Assembly: GCA_019925105.1 (NCBI GenBank)
Contig: JAHGAU010000009.1
Span: forward strand, 434,001-498,000
Length of the DNA stretch: 64,000 bases
Direction of reading: 5' to 3'
Origin: Niebla homalea
Lineage: Eukaryota; Ascomycota; Lecanoromycetes; Lecanorales; Ramalinaceae
Positions 1 to 10,573 of the stretch are shown here, in pieces. The position numbers and the translations under genes were made by a program. The number at the start of each line of letters is the position of its first letter. Positions within the stretch are counted from its first letter, which is position 1. The notes beneath the pieces are model-generated. The model worked only from the letters and a program-made list of their open reading frames with translations. It was not told the DNA's origin and searched no databases.

Positions 1-840
1 GCACAGGCAACCAACATGTCCGCTTCGACAGCAGGCCCAGCTCCTCCGGCAGCGTCTCGCCTAAAGAACAAATCAATGGACGAGATCATCACCCGTTGGG
101 CCACCGACCTAGCCAAGTATCAGAAGGAGTTCCAAACACAGGCCGAGAAAGTCGCTCATTGGGACCGCCAATTGGTCGACAATTCCGTGAAAATCCAGAA
201 GCTCTATGGGCAGACATTGGAGGCAGAGAGGACTACCGCCGAAGTCGAACGCCAGTTGAGTGTGGTGGAGAACGATCAGGACGAATTGGAGAGCTGGCTA
301 AACTATTTCGAGAAGGAGGTGGATGAGATGATCAAGGCTCAAGGAGATGCTGAGGTCGCGACTGGACCTGACGCTGAGCGACAGAAGACGTGAGTTGATC
401 TTACCGTGATACTTTCTGTCATGCAATTGCTGACGCCAGCGCCACAGGTATCAGCTGGCCGGAAATCTCCAGGAGCGTTTGGACGAGATGGGCAAGGATC
501 TGGGGAGCATGATTGAGGAAATCAACGATGCTTCGTCCAATCTGAGCAAGAGGAACAAGCAAGACGACCCGGTACGTTCAAGGCTCCTGTCATTGGCCCC
601 TCTGCTTCCCATGACTGACCACGCCTCCAGCTCTCACAAGTCGTCCGCGTCCTGAACAGTCACCTATCGCAGCTTCAGGAGATCGACCAGGGCGCTGCAG
701 CGTTGTCCCTGAAAGTGCAGGAGGCGCAGAAGGCGTCCCGTGCATTCGGCTCTACAAACGGTAATGGCATGAGGGGTTTGGGGGGACCCAGCAGCGCGGC
801 TGCAGATGGGTTCTGGAAGAGCTACACCGGCCGCAAGTAG
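1..840 (+). CDS. NSP1: Nucleoporin NSP1, C-terminal part (5' truncated by window edge)
   Basis: This is the C-terminal coiled-coil domain of the FG nucleoporin Nsp1, which anchors the central-channel Nsp1-Nup49-Nup57 and cytoplasmic Nup82 assemblies of the nuclear pore. The reading frame is open from base 1, so the FG-repeat part lies off the window and the ATG at 16 is probably internal. Exons are 1-389, 448-571 and 631-840. The introns (390-447, 572-630) have GTGAGT and GTACGT donors and CAG acceptors, and joining them keeps one frame (240 residues visible). The recognisable Nsp1_C region contains DEIITRWATDLAKYQKEFQ, followed by heptad-rich helices (WDRQLVDNSVKIQKLY, ESWLNYFEKEVDEM) and a second helical block (LDEMGKDLGSMIEEIND). 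The family match is from memory of the conserved C-terminal domain and is strong. Confidence 0.9.
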
Positions 841-988
841 GGTGGTATGGACATCACAATGGGATCATCAATGCCTCAAATAGGCCAGGAGCGCAATACG
901 TAAGCCGCAGAGACCATGAGAGAGAGCTTTGAAAGCCTCATCTGAGGCAGATAGCCCAGCAATAGTATGACTACAAAAGCTCATGCGC

Positions 989-2259
989 TCATACCCTCGC
1001 TCCCGCGGGTGCTCCAGTTCTCCTCCTCCCCAGCGCCTTCCCCATTGCATCTCTCACCTCCGGATCTGCCCTGATAGTATTGTTGACGAGCCACTCCCTG
1101 ACCTTCCCTCTCAACTCCCTCGTCCCCTCTGCATCCCCCACAAACGGCGCCATATCCATCTGCAGCAGCCTCCCGGCCTCAGCATCATTAGCCTGAGCCA
1201 GCTGCTCCAGCCTCTGCAGCTGCTGCATCTCCTCCGGCGACCTGCCCACCGCCGAACTGGCAGCCGGTGGCGCTGACGCAGGGAAAAGCCCGCTCAGCTG
1301 GCTGATCGCGATGAACACGGTGAAGGTCGCCTTCCTGGCCAGCACCAGCAGCTGGAAGGGCAGCAAGGGCGGATGCCTCGTCAGGCCCCGCAGCAGGGGA
1401 TTCACCAGCCTCGTCAGGATGGGGCCGAAGTACGGGCGGCTGATGGTGTGGCACTCCAGCGCCAACAGCATGAAGGTGAAGAGGTAGCGCCAGAACCGGC
1501 CCGCCTGCAGATAACTCGTCAGGCTCAGCAGGCCCAGAAAGGTGAGCGCGACGCCGTAGAGGGGGCCTTGCACTTGGAGGGTGCCGGCGGCGAGGTAGTC
1601 GCGGATGGTGACGCAGTGCTGCCAGTTGAGGATGTCTGGGCCGTAGCGTTCGTAGGCGAAGCGGCGGGACGGGTCGGTGAGGGTGTCTTGGGCTTTTTTG
1701 AGGAGGACGAAGTGGGTCTCGGCGGCGGAGAGGAGGGCGGGGTCGTCCGTAGTGAGTTTGTCGGGGTGGTAGAGGGCGGCTCTGTGGAGGGGTCCGGTGT
1801 CAGTCGTCGGGAGGTAGATAGGAGAGTTGGAATTGTGGAGGAGAGGGGGGGGAAGGGTCAAGGCATGGTGGACAGAGAGAACATACAGTCTTCGGAAGCG
1901 CGACTTGATCTTCTTTTCGTCGGCGTCGAGAGGAATACCAAGGATCTGGTAGAAATCGGCATTTTGCTGTACCCAGTAGTCTGCTTCGTAGATGGTGTAG
2001 AGAAGGTATGCGAGGATGACGGTCGATTGTATGATCCTCCTGTGCTTCAGGTATTTGGGAGATCCAGGCTGTGGCTTTGGGTCGCCTGCTCGGATCGTGA
2101 TGCCATAGTAAACGGTCTGAATCCAGCCCGAGACCAACTGGACCATGATCATTAGCCTTGATTCAATTGAGAATGGAATGGGTGGGGGGAGGGTGCCTGA
2201 AGCAGACGTACCCCAGGAAGAAACGTCCAGCCTGCATAGGATAGCAATTCGTTCGCCAT
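989..2259 (-). CDS. ER-type membrane J-domain (DnaJ) protein
   Basis: This is an Hsp40 co-chaperone expected in an endomembrane, where the J domain would stimulate an Hsp70 partner. The exon model is 2259-2212, 2137-1887 and 1781-989 on the minus strand, giving 363 aa. The N-terminus MANELLSYAGWTFLPG joins in frame to LVSGWIQTVYYGITIRAGDP, a conserved opening of fungal Erj5-like proteins as I remember it. A transmembrane stretch (about residues 50-70) precedes the J domain (DFYQILGIPLDADEKK..., then RRLAALYHPDK), which has the essential HPD motif. Hydrophobic segments follow around residues 155-215. The intron 1782-1886 is 105 nt and free of stops, so an unspliced reading frame also exists; removing it restores an uninterrupted J domain. 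The 5' end is uncertain, because an extra upstream exon is possible (see findings). It is near Erj5/DNAJC-type proteins, but the exact ortholog is not assigned. Confidence 0.8.
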
Positions 2260-2657
2260 TTCGATTTGATAGTCGACAATGGCAGGTCCCTCCAACCAAT
2301 TCAGCAGCAGGTTGAGATCGGCCTTCTTCACTTTGCCCTACATTAAATTATCTGGCGACTTCGATTTATACACTATTTACATGATGAATGATGCGGAATT
2401 TCAGTGAGTTAGAGAAGTGTGTCCTCTTTATATGTGGAGATGCCATGGTATTTTTGGTCGATGTTTCAGACTTTTCGCGCAGCCTTGAGTGACCACCTTA
2501 CGTTTCACCATACCCGGGACCTCCCGTCCACAAAGTCTAAATCCCATGGGTGATGGGGCTGCATTATCTTATCGTCTTAAAATGTGGAGGCAAGGGTTTG
2601 CCCGTTAAAGGTACGTACTATTGGACAGATGTATTCGAGGCAGTGAGATACTGGCTT

Positions 2658-4073
2658 TTATCTCTTCCATCGACTACCTGGCTGCGACAGTGCCTCTATG
2701 CGAATCCACAGACATCCTGCCGTTGCGCTTGCCAAGAGGCATCCAATGAGCACACTAGGATTCCTAAAGGCCAATTTCGAATGCATGCTCGTTCCTGAAT
2801 TGCTGCGAATCAGTGCTCCTGCACTGGGTGTGCCGACCAAGGTTGCAAATCCACGGAGCATATAGAGCAAACCGTTGACGCTAGCAAAATTCTGCACTCC
2901 AAACAATTCTACCAGAACTGTGGGAAATAAGGATACGTATGCGCCAGCAGTCACACTATAGAGCACGACGTATGCCAGGAACAGAGTCATTGCAGCCTGC
3001 TTGTCCATTTCCATGGTCGACGGGAGCCAGAGCGCAAGAGTGGAGACCGCACTCAGAAGCGTGCATATGAGGAGCATATTCAAACGTCCGATTCGATCCG
3101 CGACATAGCCCAAAAGCACCTTCCCACCTGCACTTACCCCATTACTGAGCGCTATGAAGTTGGCTCCCGCTGCAGAACTATAACCCAGCGTTCTTGCATA
3201 GGTCGATATGAAGTATACTGGCGTGTAGTATGCGGCAGCCTGAAACATTGCCCCCGCCGCTTGGGCAAAGAACACCCGACTTCGTACAACACGCCAGTTC
3301 GCCAGAGGAGGTTGCAGTCTGGATCGACCAGGAATCAGTTCCAGTCGATTACGTGACTCGATTTCCGGATGCCACTTGAGTATCCACCCAGAGCCAGCAA
3401 TGAGTAGAAAGGACAAGCCTCCAGTAAGGCGAAGGGTGTTCCTGAATCCAATGCTAGCATTCAGCGCCCTCAGGACAGGAGCCCACAACGTTCCTCCAAT
3501 ACCAGTCCCACTCAAGACGATACCCATTGCCAGCCCTCGTCTTTCCTTGAACCATCCAGGGGGGACAGTCACAGCGGGAATGTACGCCAGACATGTGCCA
3601 CATCCCAGCAAAACCCCTTGAGTGAGAATGAATTGCCAGAGTGTCTGACTGACCGACGCTAGAATATTGGCAAGGGCAAAAAGCAAGGCCCCTATCATTG
3701 TTATGGTCCGGGGCGAATACGACTTGGTCCAAGCGGAAGCGTATGGTGCTCCGATGGTCATGAGACTAACGCCCAAAGTTCCTATTAGATCGATCTGAGC
3801 TGGGCTTGCTCCAGCGAATGGACCATCCAGCGACTCATAGAGCTCCTGATACACCCCGAACGCGAAGTTGAGACCGCAAGCAGTAAGTGTGAGGACGAAT
3901 GAAGAAACCAGCACGAGAATTGCTCTTGCCCTGGAATACGAGGCATTGGGAGCATTGGTCGGAGGGTCGGCAGCCTGCCTTTGACCCTCATTCTCGTGGA
4001 TTGAGATGCCATCTTGCGTCTGTAGACGGGACATGCGTATCGAAGCCATGAATTGGGGCAGAATGGGAATCAT
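2658..4073 (-). CDS. MFS monocarboxylate-type (MCT-like) transporter
   Basis: This is a single-exon 471-aa protein with about 12 predicted hydrophobic segments and a short cytosolic N-terminus, typical of fungal monocarboxylate porters (TC 2.A.1.13). Family marks include the first helix with LTLTACGLNFAFGVYQELYE, the motif GCGTCLAYIPAVTVPPGWF and the loop ERRGLAMGIVLSGTGIGG, which resembles the RRGLAxGIxxxGSGxGG segment of the family. The second half carries GKVLLGYVADRIGRLNMLL, an MFS motif-A-like loop. The substrate cannot be deduced; fungal members carry monocarboxylates, riboflavin or secondary metabolites. Translation could also begin at Met9 or Met14. The gene is divergent from RPA43, with about 500 bp between them. 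Confidence 0.85.
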   Translation of the reverse strand: MIPILPQFMASIRMSRLQTQDGISIHENEGQRQAADPPTNAPNASYSRARAILVLVSSFVLTLTACGLNFAFGVYQELYESLDGPFAGASPAQIDLIGTLGVSLMTIGAPYASAWTKSYSPRTITMIGALLFALANILASVSQTLWQFILTQGVLLGCGTCLAYIPAVTVPPGWFKERRGLAMGIVLSGTGIGGTLWAPVLRALNASIGFRNTLRLTGGLSFLLIAGSGWILKWHPEIESRNRLELIPGRSRLQPPLANWRVVRSRVFFAQAAGAMFQAAAYYTPVYFISTYARTLGYSSAAGANFIALSNGVSAGGKVLLGYVADRIGRLNMLLICTLLSAVSTLALWLPSTMEMDKQAAMTLFLAYVVLYSVTAGAYVSLFPTVLVELFGVQNFASVNGLLYMLRGFATLVGTPSAGALIRSNSGTSMHSKLAFRNPSVLIGCLLASATAGCLWIRIEALSQPGSRWKR

Positions 4074-4572
4074 CCACTTGTTGTTTAAGAAAGTACAGCG
4101 ATCACATTTGGGTGGATGATTTTTCGCTTGAAACCCACATTATGCTAACAGGCTCAGCGAGGCCATAATATATTGCAAGATGGGCAAAACCGGACCAAAA
4201 ATTAATCCTTAGCACTCTCGTGACGTTTCACGACGAATTCTAATCGGAATGGTTGTAGTACCGACGATGCTTGCTGGACGCCCTCTTCAAATGATCCATC
4301 AAAACATTGGATAGAAATGCGAGAGATGCTGGACCAGTAGCATTGCAAGACTGCTCATATTACTACTGCATAACTTGGATACCTTTACTCTCTCTGTGCT
4401 GGTGCGTCCATCAATAAGATCGGCAAAACGACTTCGATGCCACAAGGACGGAGAAGGCGCTTGATTGGTCAATGAGAGCCACCTTGACGGCTGATGTTTT
4501 CGCCGAGAGCTCCCACACCATTAAGCATGGAATTGATATTGTCATATCTATTGCCAATGTTCCGCACTCAAG
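4074..4572. promoter_or_regulatory. Divergent intergenic region, MCT-like MFS / RPA43
   Basis: This 499-bp interval separates the start of the minus-strand transporter from the start of RPA43 and presumably contains both promoters. I see no TATA box at a convincing distance from either ATG and no coding signal. Confidence 0.5.
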
Positions 4573-5574
4573 ATGTCGACGGACATAGCCGAACCAAAGG
4601 AGAAGCTTCCCAAATCACATCGGAAGGGCAAGGAGAAGTCTGAGAAAGCAAGCGAAAAGAAACGGAGGCACAAATCCTCGGGAGTGATCGAGTCTTCTCC
4701 CACCAGAAAACACAAACATCGAAAGCATAAGGACTCGCATGCGCATCAGTCGCAGCAGCCAGCACTCGAGACCGTGGATGACTCACCTTTCCAAAATCAA
4801 ACATCTTCTCTCTATCTACCACTATCACCAATCGCGCAGGCTCACCCAATCCAAGGTCTATGTGCTGAGCATCTCTCCCCTCTCATTCTTACCTACTATG
4901 CGCCTTTTAATGGTGTAATTCTGTCATACTCAAATCCGAAGCTCTCAAATGATGGCGACGGGTCGTCCATCGCCGATGGAAGACAGAAGGTGTTCGCGCG
5001 GTCAGTCAACGAATATGCCGGCAATTTCGTCTGGCTCACTGCGGATTTCACGATCTTCAGACCGGAGCACGGAAGTGTCGTCGAAGGCTTCATAAATCTA
5101 CAGAATGAGACTAATATTGGCTTGGTATGCTGGAACTTCTTTTCCGCGAGCATAGAGCGGAAGAGGATGCCCAAAGACTGGAAATGGGTTCCGGGTGGAA
5201 TGAGCATCGGGAAGAGAAAGAAGAAGTTGAAGAAGCCTGCGGATGACGAGATGGATGTGGATGAAGAAGATAACGGCACGGTAGATCTGGCTCTTGATTT
5301 GGGTGATGTTGAGGGTCATTTCGAGGATGCCAGAGGAACGAGAGTGGGTGGTGTGATTCAATTCAAGGTGCACAGTGTGGACGCCGGACGGACTGCAAAC
5401 CGGGATTACTGTATACTGGATATACAAGGGACACTGCTGAGCGAAGAAGATGAAGAACGTCTGGCCCGGCAGGAGCATGGAGGGAGTGTACCAGGCACAT
5501 CGGCGGTCAGAGACGGTGGAGCGATGGATTTAGATAGCGACCCAGATACCCTGCAAAACAATACAAACCATTGA
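4573..5574 (+). CDS. RPA43: DNA-directed RNA polymerase I subunit RPA43
   Basis: This is the RPA43 stalk subunit of RNA polymerase I, which pairs with RPA14 and receives the initiation factor Rrn3 during rRNA transcription. It is a single exon of 333 aa. The N-terminus (about 1-60) is a Lys/His-rich tail (KSHRKGKEKSEK, RKHKHRKHKDSH). The tip domain follows (SLYLPLSPIAQAHPIQGLCA, then HLSPLILTYYAPFNGVILSY), and next the S1/OB-like domain (FVWLTADFTIFRPEHGSVVE, then GLVCWNFFSASIERKRMP, PKDWKWVPGG). The C-terminal part contains an acidic stretch (DEMDVDEED) and ends in a disordered acidic tail. The segment NIGLVCWNFFSASI is close to the remembered RPA43 family consensus. It lies on the same strand as the coilin-like gene, 214 bp upstream. 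Confidence 0.9.
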   Translation: MSTDIAEPKEKLPKSHRKGKEKSEKASEKKRRHKSSGVIESSPTRKHKHRKHKDSHAHQSQQPALETVDDSPFQNQTSSLYLPLSPIAQAHPIQGLCAEHLSPLILTYYAPFNGVILSYSNPKLSNDGDGSSIADGRQKVFARSVNEYAGNFVWLTADFTIFRPEHGSVVEGFINLQNETNIGLVCWNFFSASIERKRMPKDWKWVPGGMSIGKRKKKLKKPADDEMDVDEEDNGTVDLALDLGDVEGHFEDARGTRVGGVIQFKVHSVDAGRTANRDYCILDIQGTLLSEEDEERLARQEHGGSVPGTSAVRDGGAMDLDSDPDTLQNNTNH

Positions 5575-5788
5575 GAAAGCAATTGCTGTAGCCGATCGTC
5601 CATTTTTTTAAACTGTTTTGCCGTAGAGAGTCAGGCCTAAAATCTGTGAAGATATCAAATCAGGTGTGTCGCTTCCGTGTCTGCAGAGGAAGCGCTAAAA
5701 CGCCGGACGCGCTCACCCACTTGCATCACTTCCCACGTTCAAGGCTCGAGATGATTTTCACGCCGCCGTTCAGGGGCGCCTTTGCAAC

Positions 5789-8700
5789 ATGAGGTTGCGA
5801 CTGACCGTGCAGAGACAAGGTCTCCCTTCTACATTTGTCCTTTGGGATGTCCGCCCAACGTCAGGCCCACAAGGCCCTGGTCTTACAATATCGCAGTTCC
5901 TCGACCAGGTGAATGATGTGATACCACTCGAAGGAGGGGATTGGGGCCTCGAGGATTACGCATTGGAGGTCGAGGGTTTTGAGTGCCTTCACTTCACGGA
6001 GCTTCATAATATACTAAAGGAAGATGATCAAGTCTGGTAAGCCTAGCGCCTCTCAGCCTGCCAACACATGCATGCAAAGCCAGGTTGCTGACTGAGAAGC
6101 AGTATACGACCCTTGCAGACGACAGATCTTCGGGTGAGAAGGATTTCCGGTCGTCATCAGATATCTGAAGATGGCAAGCATTTGATCGACGGTGTCGCCT
6201 TTGGGCGCCCATTCCTTCGGAAAGCATCTCGGCCTGCCGTACGTATACCGCCTAGAAAGCGGCCAAGGATCACGTACGATGAAGACGACGATGACAATAT
6301 GGAAGATGCCCAAGCAGGACGAGAGGTCGTAGTCAGGGCAGACTTTGAAAATGCAGACCGAATGGCATCCTACCATGAGGAGGAAGAGAGTGAGGACGAT
6401 GATTTCGAGCCGGACGATCAAGATGCCTTGAATGACGAAATCCGAGACCTAGCGGACGACCTCTTTGGTAGTGAACATGCGTCGCAAGCGGCTGCAGGAA
6501 GGGGCCGGTCGACTCGGCAGGGTGCGTTAAGCCCACGGCAGCCACAAGGACTCGGTCTCCTTGAATATTTCGATGAGAATGGTGAGGCGCTGCGAAGTCA
6601 ATACGAGAACCCATTGCTTGACAAATACTACCATGACGATCCACCAAAAAGCCTTCTACCTCCCAAAGTCCATAAGCGACAACAGCCGCAAGGGGACCAG
6701 TTCTCTAGGTCGGATATGAAAGGCAATCCGCGAGATTCTTCTGCGACCCCTGAGCCTGCAGAACGGCGAAGCTCGGCTAGTAGCAGTAAGAGTGTCCGCT
6801 TCAAGGATTCCCAGGATGCTACTCCTGTGACGATCTTAGCCTCTAATGATCCTGGTTCTGATTCTGATGCTGATTCCGATGATGAAGACGACGACGATTT
6901 CGAGCCGGATGGCTCGGCTACATCCGACAAGGAAAACGAGCCTCCAACAGCGGATATCGAGGATCATGTGGAGAGCGCAAAATCCTCCGATTCAAGCTCT
7001 GCATCCGGGTCTGACGCAGATTCGGCATTCTCCTCTGATTCCGAGCAGGCGGACGGCAGTTCTGGAACGTCGTCAGATGAATCTTCCGACTCATCATCGC
7101 TCACTTCATCCTCAGATTCAGATACGGATGAGAAAACTAGGAAGGGCGGTATTTCTCTCTCAAATGTTCCAGCTTTAGATGTCCCTACATCCTCCTCTGG
7201 CGAGAGCAATAGCCAAACCACGGACCTGCAAAGCCCTCGGAAGGATCGTATTTCTCCAAAGAAATCTGTCAACTATAATCCGCCGCCTTGGTGGCCCCAG
7301 CCCCGAAACTCTGAATCAGACGCACCTCCTTTCTGTGGCGAAGGGAGAACTCGTGGGCGCAATTTCCGCCGCACCAATCGAAAGCGGCTCAACCTGTTGA
7401 TCAACAAGGGTGTACTGCAAGGTGGCGATACTCCATTAGACGCTCATTGGCATTATCAAGATGCTCGGATTCAAGACGAAGGTTCGACGGAGGAAGCGGC
7501 TTCGGATGATGATGGCCCAGAGGACGGAGAAGCGAAGTTGGACTCGATCGTATCTATACAAGAAAAGTCTTCCCAGGCTCATCAAGATCAGACAGCTCAG
7601 CAAGGAGCTGGGGATCTTGAAGGTAGCTCAACCACAGTTCGCGAGAATCTTCGTACGCAATTGAAGAATGATGATACTGCCTTTGATGTAGCTCTCTCCA
7701 AGAACGCAAGCTGCTCTTCGCCGCAGGCTCCTGTTGTTCAAGTGGAGGATTCTCTCCAACAGTCTCTGGACTCAGAAGCTGCAATTGGGACTGCCAGGGA
7801 GCAATCAAAAGATGACACGGCCAAAGAGCAAACGTCGCCTTCTCAGCCTCGACGCGCGAGACTGGATGTCGGAAGCTTGAATCGTCTACTCTTTGGAGCC
7901 TTGGGTCTGAAGACGCCAAAAACGCCCGAAGATGCTTCAGCACTTCAAGCAAAGCTGATGAGAGACACCAAGCCAGGATTCAAGCCTAAAGTAGATGGAG
8001 TAGATGGGGTAGATGACTCCCCTACGTTAGCTGCTAACGAAGGCACAATCGCTGTCACTGACGACCTACGTGCGAAGCACAGTGTGGTCGGTGACAAGGT
8101 CCCTGCTATTGATGATGATAATTGGAGAGACAAGATCAAATTGATGGCTGTGGAGTGTTGTTACGATAACATCACCCTGAGCGAGCCTCCTTTTCCATTT
8201 GTGCAACGCTGGGACCCACAACAACAGTATGGTTACGGCACCGATAGAGTAAAAAAGAGCAAGAAGAACAAGAAGGACAAAAAGCGTAAGCGCAATGACA
8301 GCGCCTACTACGAATCTCAATACGACGACAGCGCCTACTATGAAACTCAATACGACGACAGCTATTACAATGACTATTACGATGAGTATTATGATGAATC
8401 GCAGCATAAGTCGCCACGGAGAGAGGACTACGAGGCTGGCACGGCTGAGCCAGAATTTGAGGAGAATGGAACTTCTACCAATGACAGGAAGCAGGACTCC
8501 ACGGTATACGACAATGCTCAAGATGCCCAAGCAGTCAGCGATCAATTGATGCGGGAAGCGGTAGATAGCGCGAAGACCGCACACGAACCATCGGCATTCG
8601 AAGATCTACCGCCTATTCCGTCAGAGATCTCATCATGTAAGGTTTTGGCCAAAGAAGACTGTAAACCAGGAGCTGTGATCGCATTCAAGAAGTTTGAGAT

Positions 8701-10573
8701 GTCGCTTGAGCACGGCTGGCAACCATACATATCTGATCATCGCACTGCACGCGTAAATGGCTTACGAGAGGACGGCAGCGTGGAAATGACGTGGGCCAGA
8801 AGAGATCAACCTGAAAGCCAGAAGCAGTACGATGAGTTGACAGGTGAAAGGATACTCAATAAGTTCGAAATGCCTGGTTTGGAGGAAGATGATGAGGATG
8901 AGGATCCTTCAAAAACCGTCGTGATGTTCCCTGAGCTCATTGAGCCTGTACTGATCCGCAGTGCCGAAGATGATGATACCACGGACATTGCTCAAAAGGT
9001 AGAGAAGATGGATGGCTTTGCAAGTGACGACGATGACCAAGGACAGTCGCTGCAAGATGGTCAAGGACAGGCCGTCGCGAGTGAACGGTTTTTGCCTGGT
9101 GCTGAGGCTATGGGAGCTCTTTCAGACGTGCAAGTACGTTCGAGCCAGCCAAGTCACGAGACCTTCGAGGACGGTGACAAGCAGAAGACGCAAACTGCTA
9201 CCCTGCGAGGAGACACAGACAGCAGAGCGCTTGAGAAGTCCGACACCGTCATCGCCGCAGAGAGACTTCTTGATCGTATCAATGGAACGGCCAACGCATT
9301 TACCGAGACCAAAGGAGACAACAACAACATTTCATCTGAGCAGCAGCCGAACTCTCCCGCTCACCACGACATCTCTCAAGTTATGCGGGAAGCAGGCTGG
9401 CGTTCGAGCATTGATCCAGACCTTAAACGTCAAATGGAGCTGCAGAAAAAGTCCTCTCGGACATCGACTCAGCTCGAACCTCGTGAGAGCTCTATTGGAG
9501 ATATACCCTCTCCCAGGTTTCATGGCTTTTCTTCCCCCTCTCGTGAAGGCCACAGTGAGGCAAGATTGCAGTCACAGACGCCCAGTGGGCAAGAAGACAG
9601 CAATGAACAGGTTCTCGAAAGCTTACAATCGGGTACCCACACGAATGAAATTCCGCCGTCGGCAGCAAAGACCGATCTATCGATCCACTATCCCACCCTT
9701 CCTCAGCTGGACGACTCAAGTGAAATCTACCCAGACCAGCGCCAGCACCGCTCCTCCTCCCTTTACAATGACCACTCCGAAACGACTCCCCAGCCTATCT
9801 CGCCTCCCTCACTCCGACGCCGCACTGACTACGCGAAAAGCCCAACTCGAACTGCAACTCCGACCCCACTCCCCAGTCTCGACGACAAGCAGGACAGCAC
9901 CAAAGCATCCGCTTCTCTGGATGGCGCAGCAGATGAATCCGACTCCGACGAATTCCCTCCTCTCTTCTCCCAAGCATTTGAGGCCCGCATGTCGCAAGAA
10001 CTCGATATCAAATCCGAGCCCTCTTCCAACAACAACAACAGCCTATCTCCCGCTGCGAAACGCAAGCCCAAGGCAGCACCGGAAGCCCGCAGTAAAGCAA
10101 AACCCAATCCCACGGTCTCGCAACAGCGCTCCTCACTCCGTACTTGGTCCCCCTACAGTTCGGTCGACTCGGGAAATGATGAGGAGGTATCCCAAATCCA
10201 ATCATCACAATTCCTTCCCCCGACACAGACGCAGCAATCACAGATCGTGGACCTCACAATGACGTCGTCCGATCCCGTTGTGGAATTCGACGATACCTTT
10301 GAGGATGGCGATGACAGCTGGAGGCCTAGCAGTAGTTTGCCGGCGGGGAGTGGGTGGGTGGGCAAGTCGACGAACGGGTCTGGGCGGGCTGGCAGGTCGA
10401 TGGATGGGTCTGGATTGGTCGATAAGAGCAGGGTTGCAGTGAAAGACGAGGTGGATGGGAATGAGGAGTGGTGGGTGAAGGAGCCGGGATCCATGAGCAG
10501 TAGTGCGCCGCCCGCGAGGACGGCAGCCAGGGGAAAGGTGAGGAAGGCGAGGAGGAGGGGTATTAGTGGATAG
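5789..10573 (+). CDS. Coilin-like nuclear protein (N-terminal ubiquitin-like and Tudor-like domains, long disordered regions)
   Basis: The exons are 5789-6036 and 6103-10573 (66-nt intron, donor GTAAGC), giving 1572 aa. Residues 1-90 form a compact domain (MRLRLTVQRQGLPSTFVLW, ISQFLDQVNDVIPLEGGDW, then ILKEDDQVCIRPLQTTDLRV). Its order of elements resembles the coilin N-terminal self-association domain: a basic beta-strand pair, a Trp, a helix, and a closing acidic KEDDxV strand. Long Ser/Asp/Glu-rich disordered tracts follow, along with a WW/RGR-bearing patch near residues 390-430, a lysine block (KKSKKNKKDKKRKRND) and a 3 x 10-residue YY/QYDD repeat (8297-8386). Residues about 925-1040 look like the coilin Tudor-like domain: PGAVIAFKKFEMSLEHGWQP, YISDHRTARV and a final VVMFPELIEPVLIRS. 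Unlike animal coilin, about 530 further disordered residues follow. Coilin organises Cajal bodies for snRNP and snoRNP maturation; function here is inferred. The N-terminal part may be the fungal family Pfam calls DUF7357 (from memory). Confidence 0.7.
8297..8386 (+). repeat. In-frame 30-bp repeat in the coilin-like gene
   Basis: Two near-identical 30-bp units (starting at 8297 and 8327) and a third diverged one encode the decapeptide pattern DSAYYESQYD, DSAYYETQYD, DSYYNDYYDE. It lies directly after a Lys/Arg-rich putative nuclear or nucleolar localisation block. Tyr-rich repeats of this kind are common in proteins that form condensates; that role is inference. Confidence 0.8.

Noticed and set aside
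1373..2155. 260-codon plus-strand open frame
   Set aside because: It is antisense to the J-domain gene, which has a clear HPD motif and spliceable exons; the plus-strand product is Gly/Glu/Val-rich with no family resemblance.
9012..10262. 416-codon plus-strand open frame in another phase
   Set aside because: It lies wholly inside the coilin-like gene and reflects its biased codon composition; it has no domain.
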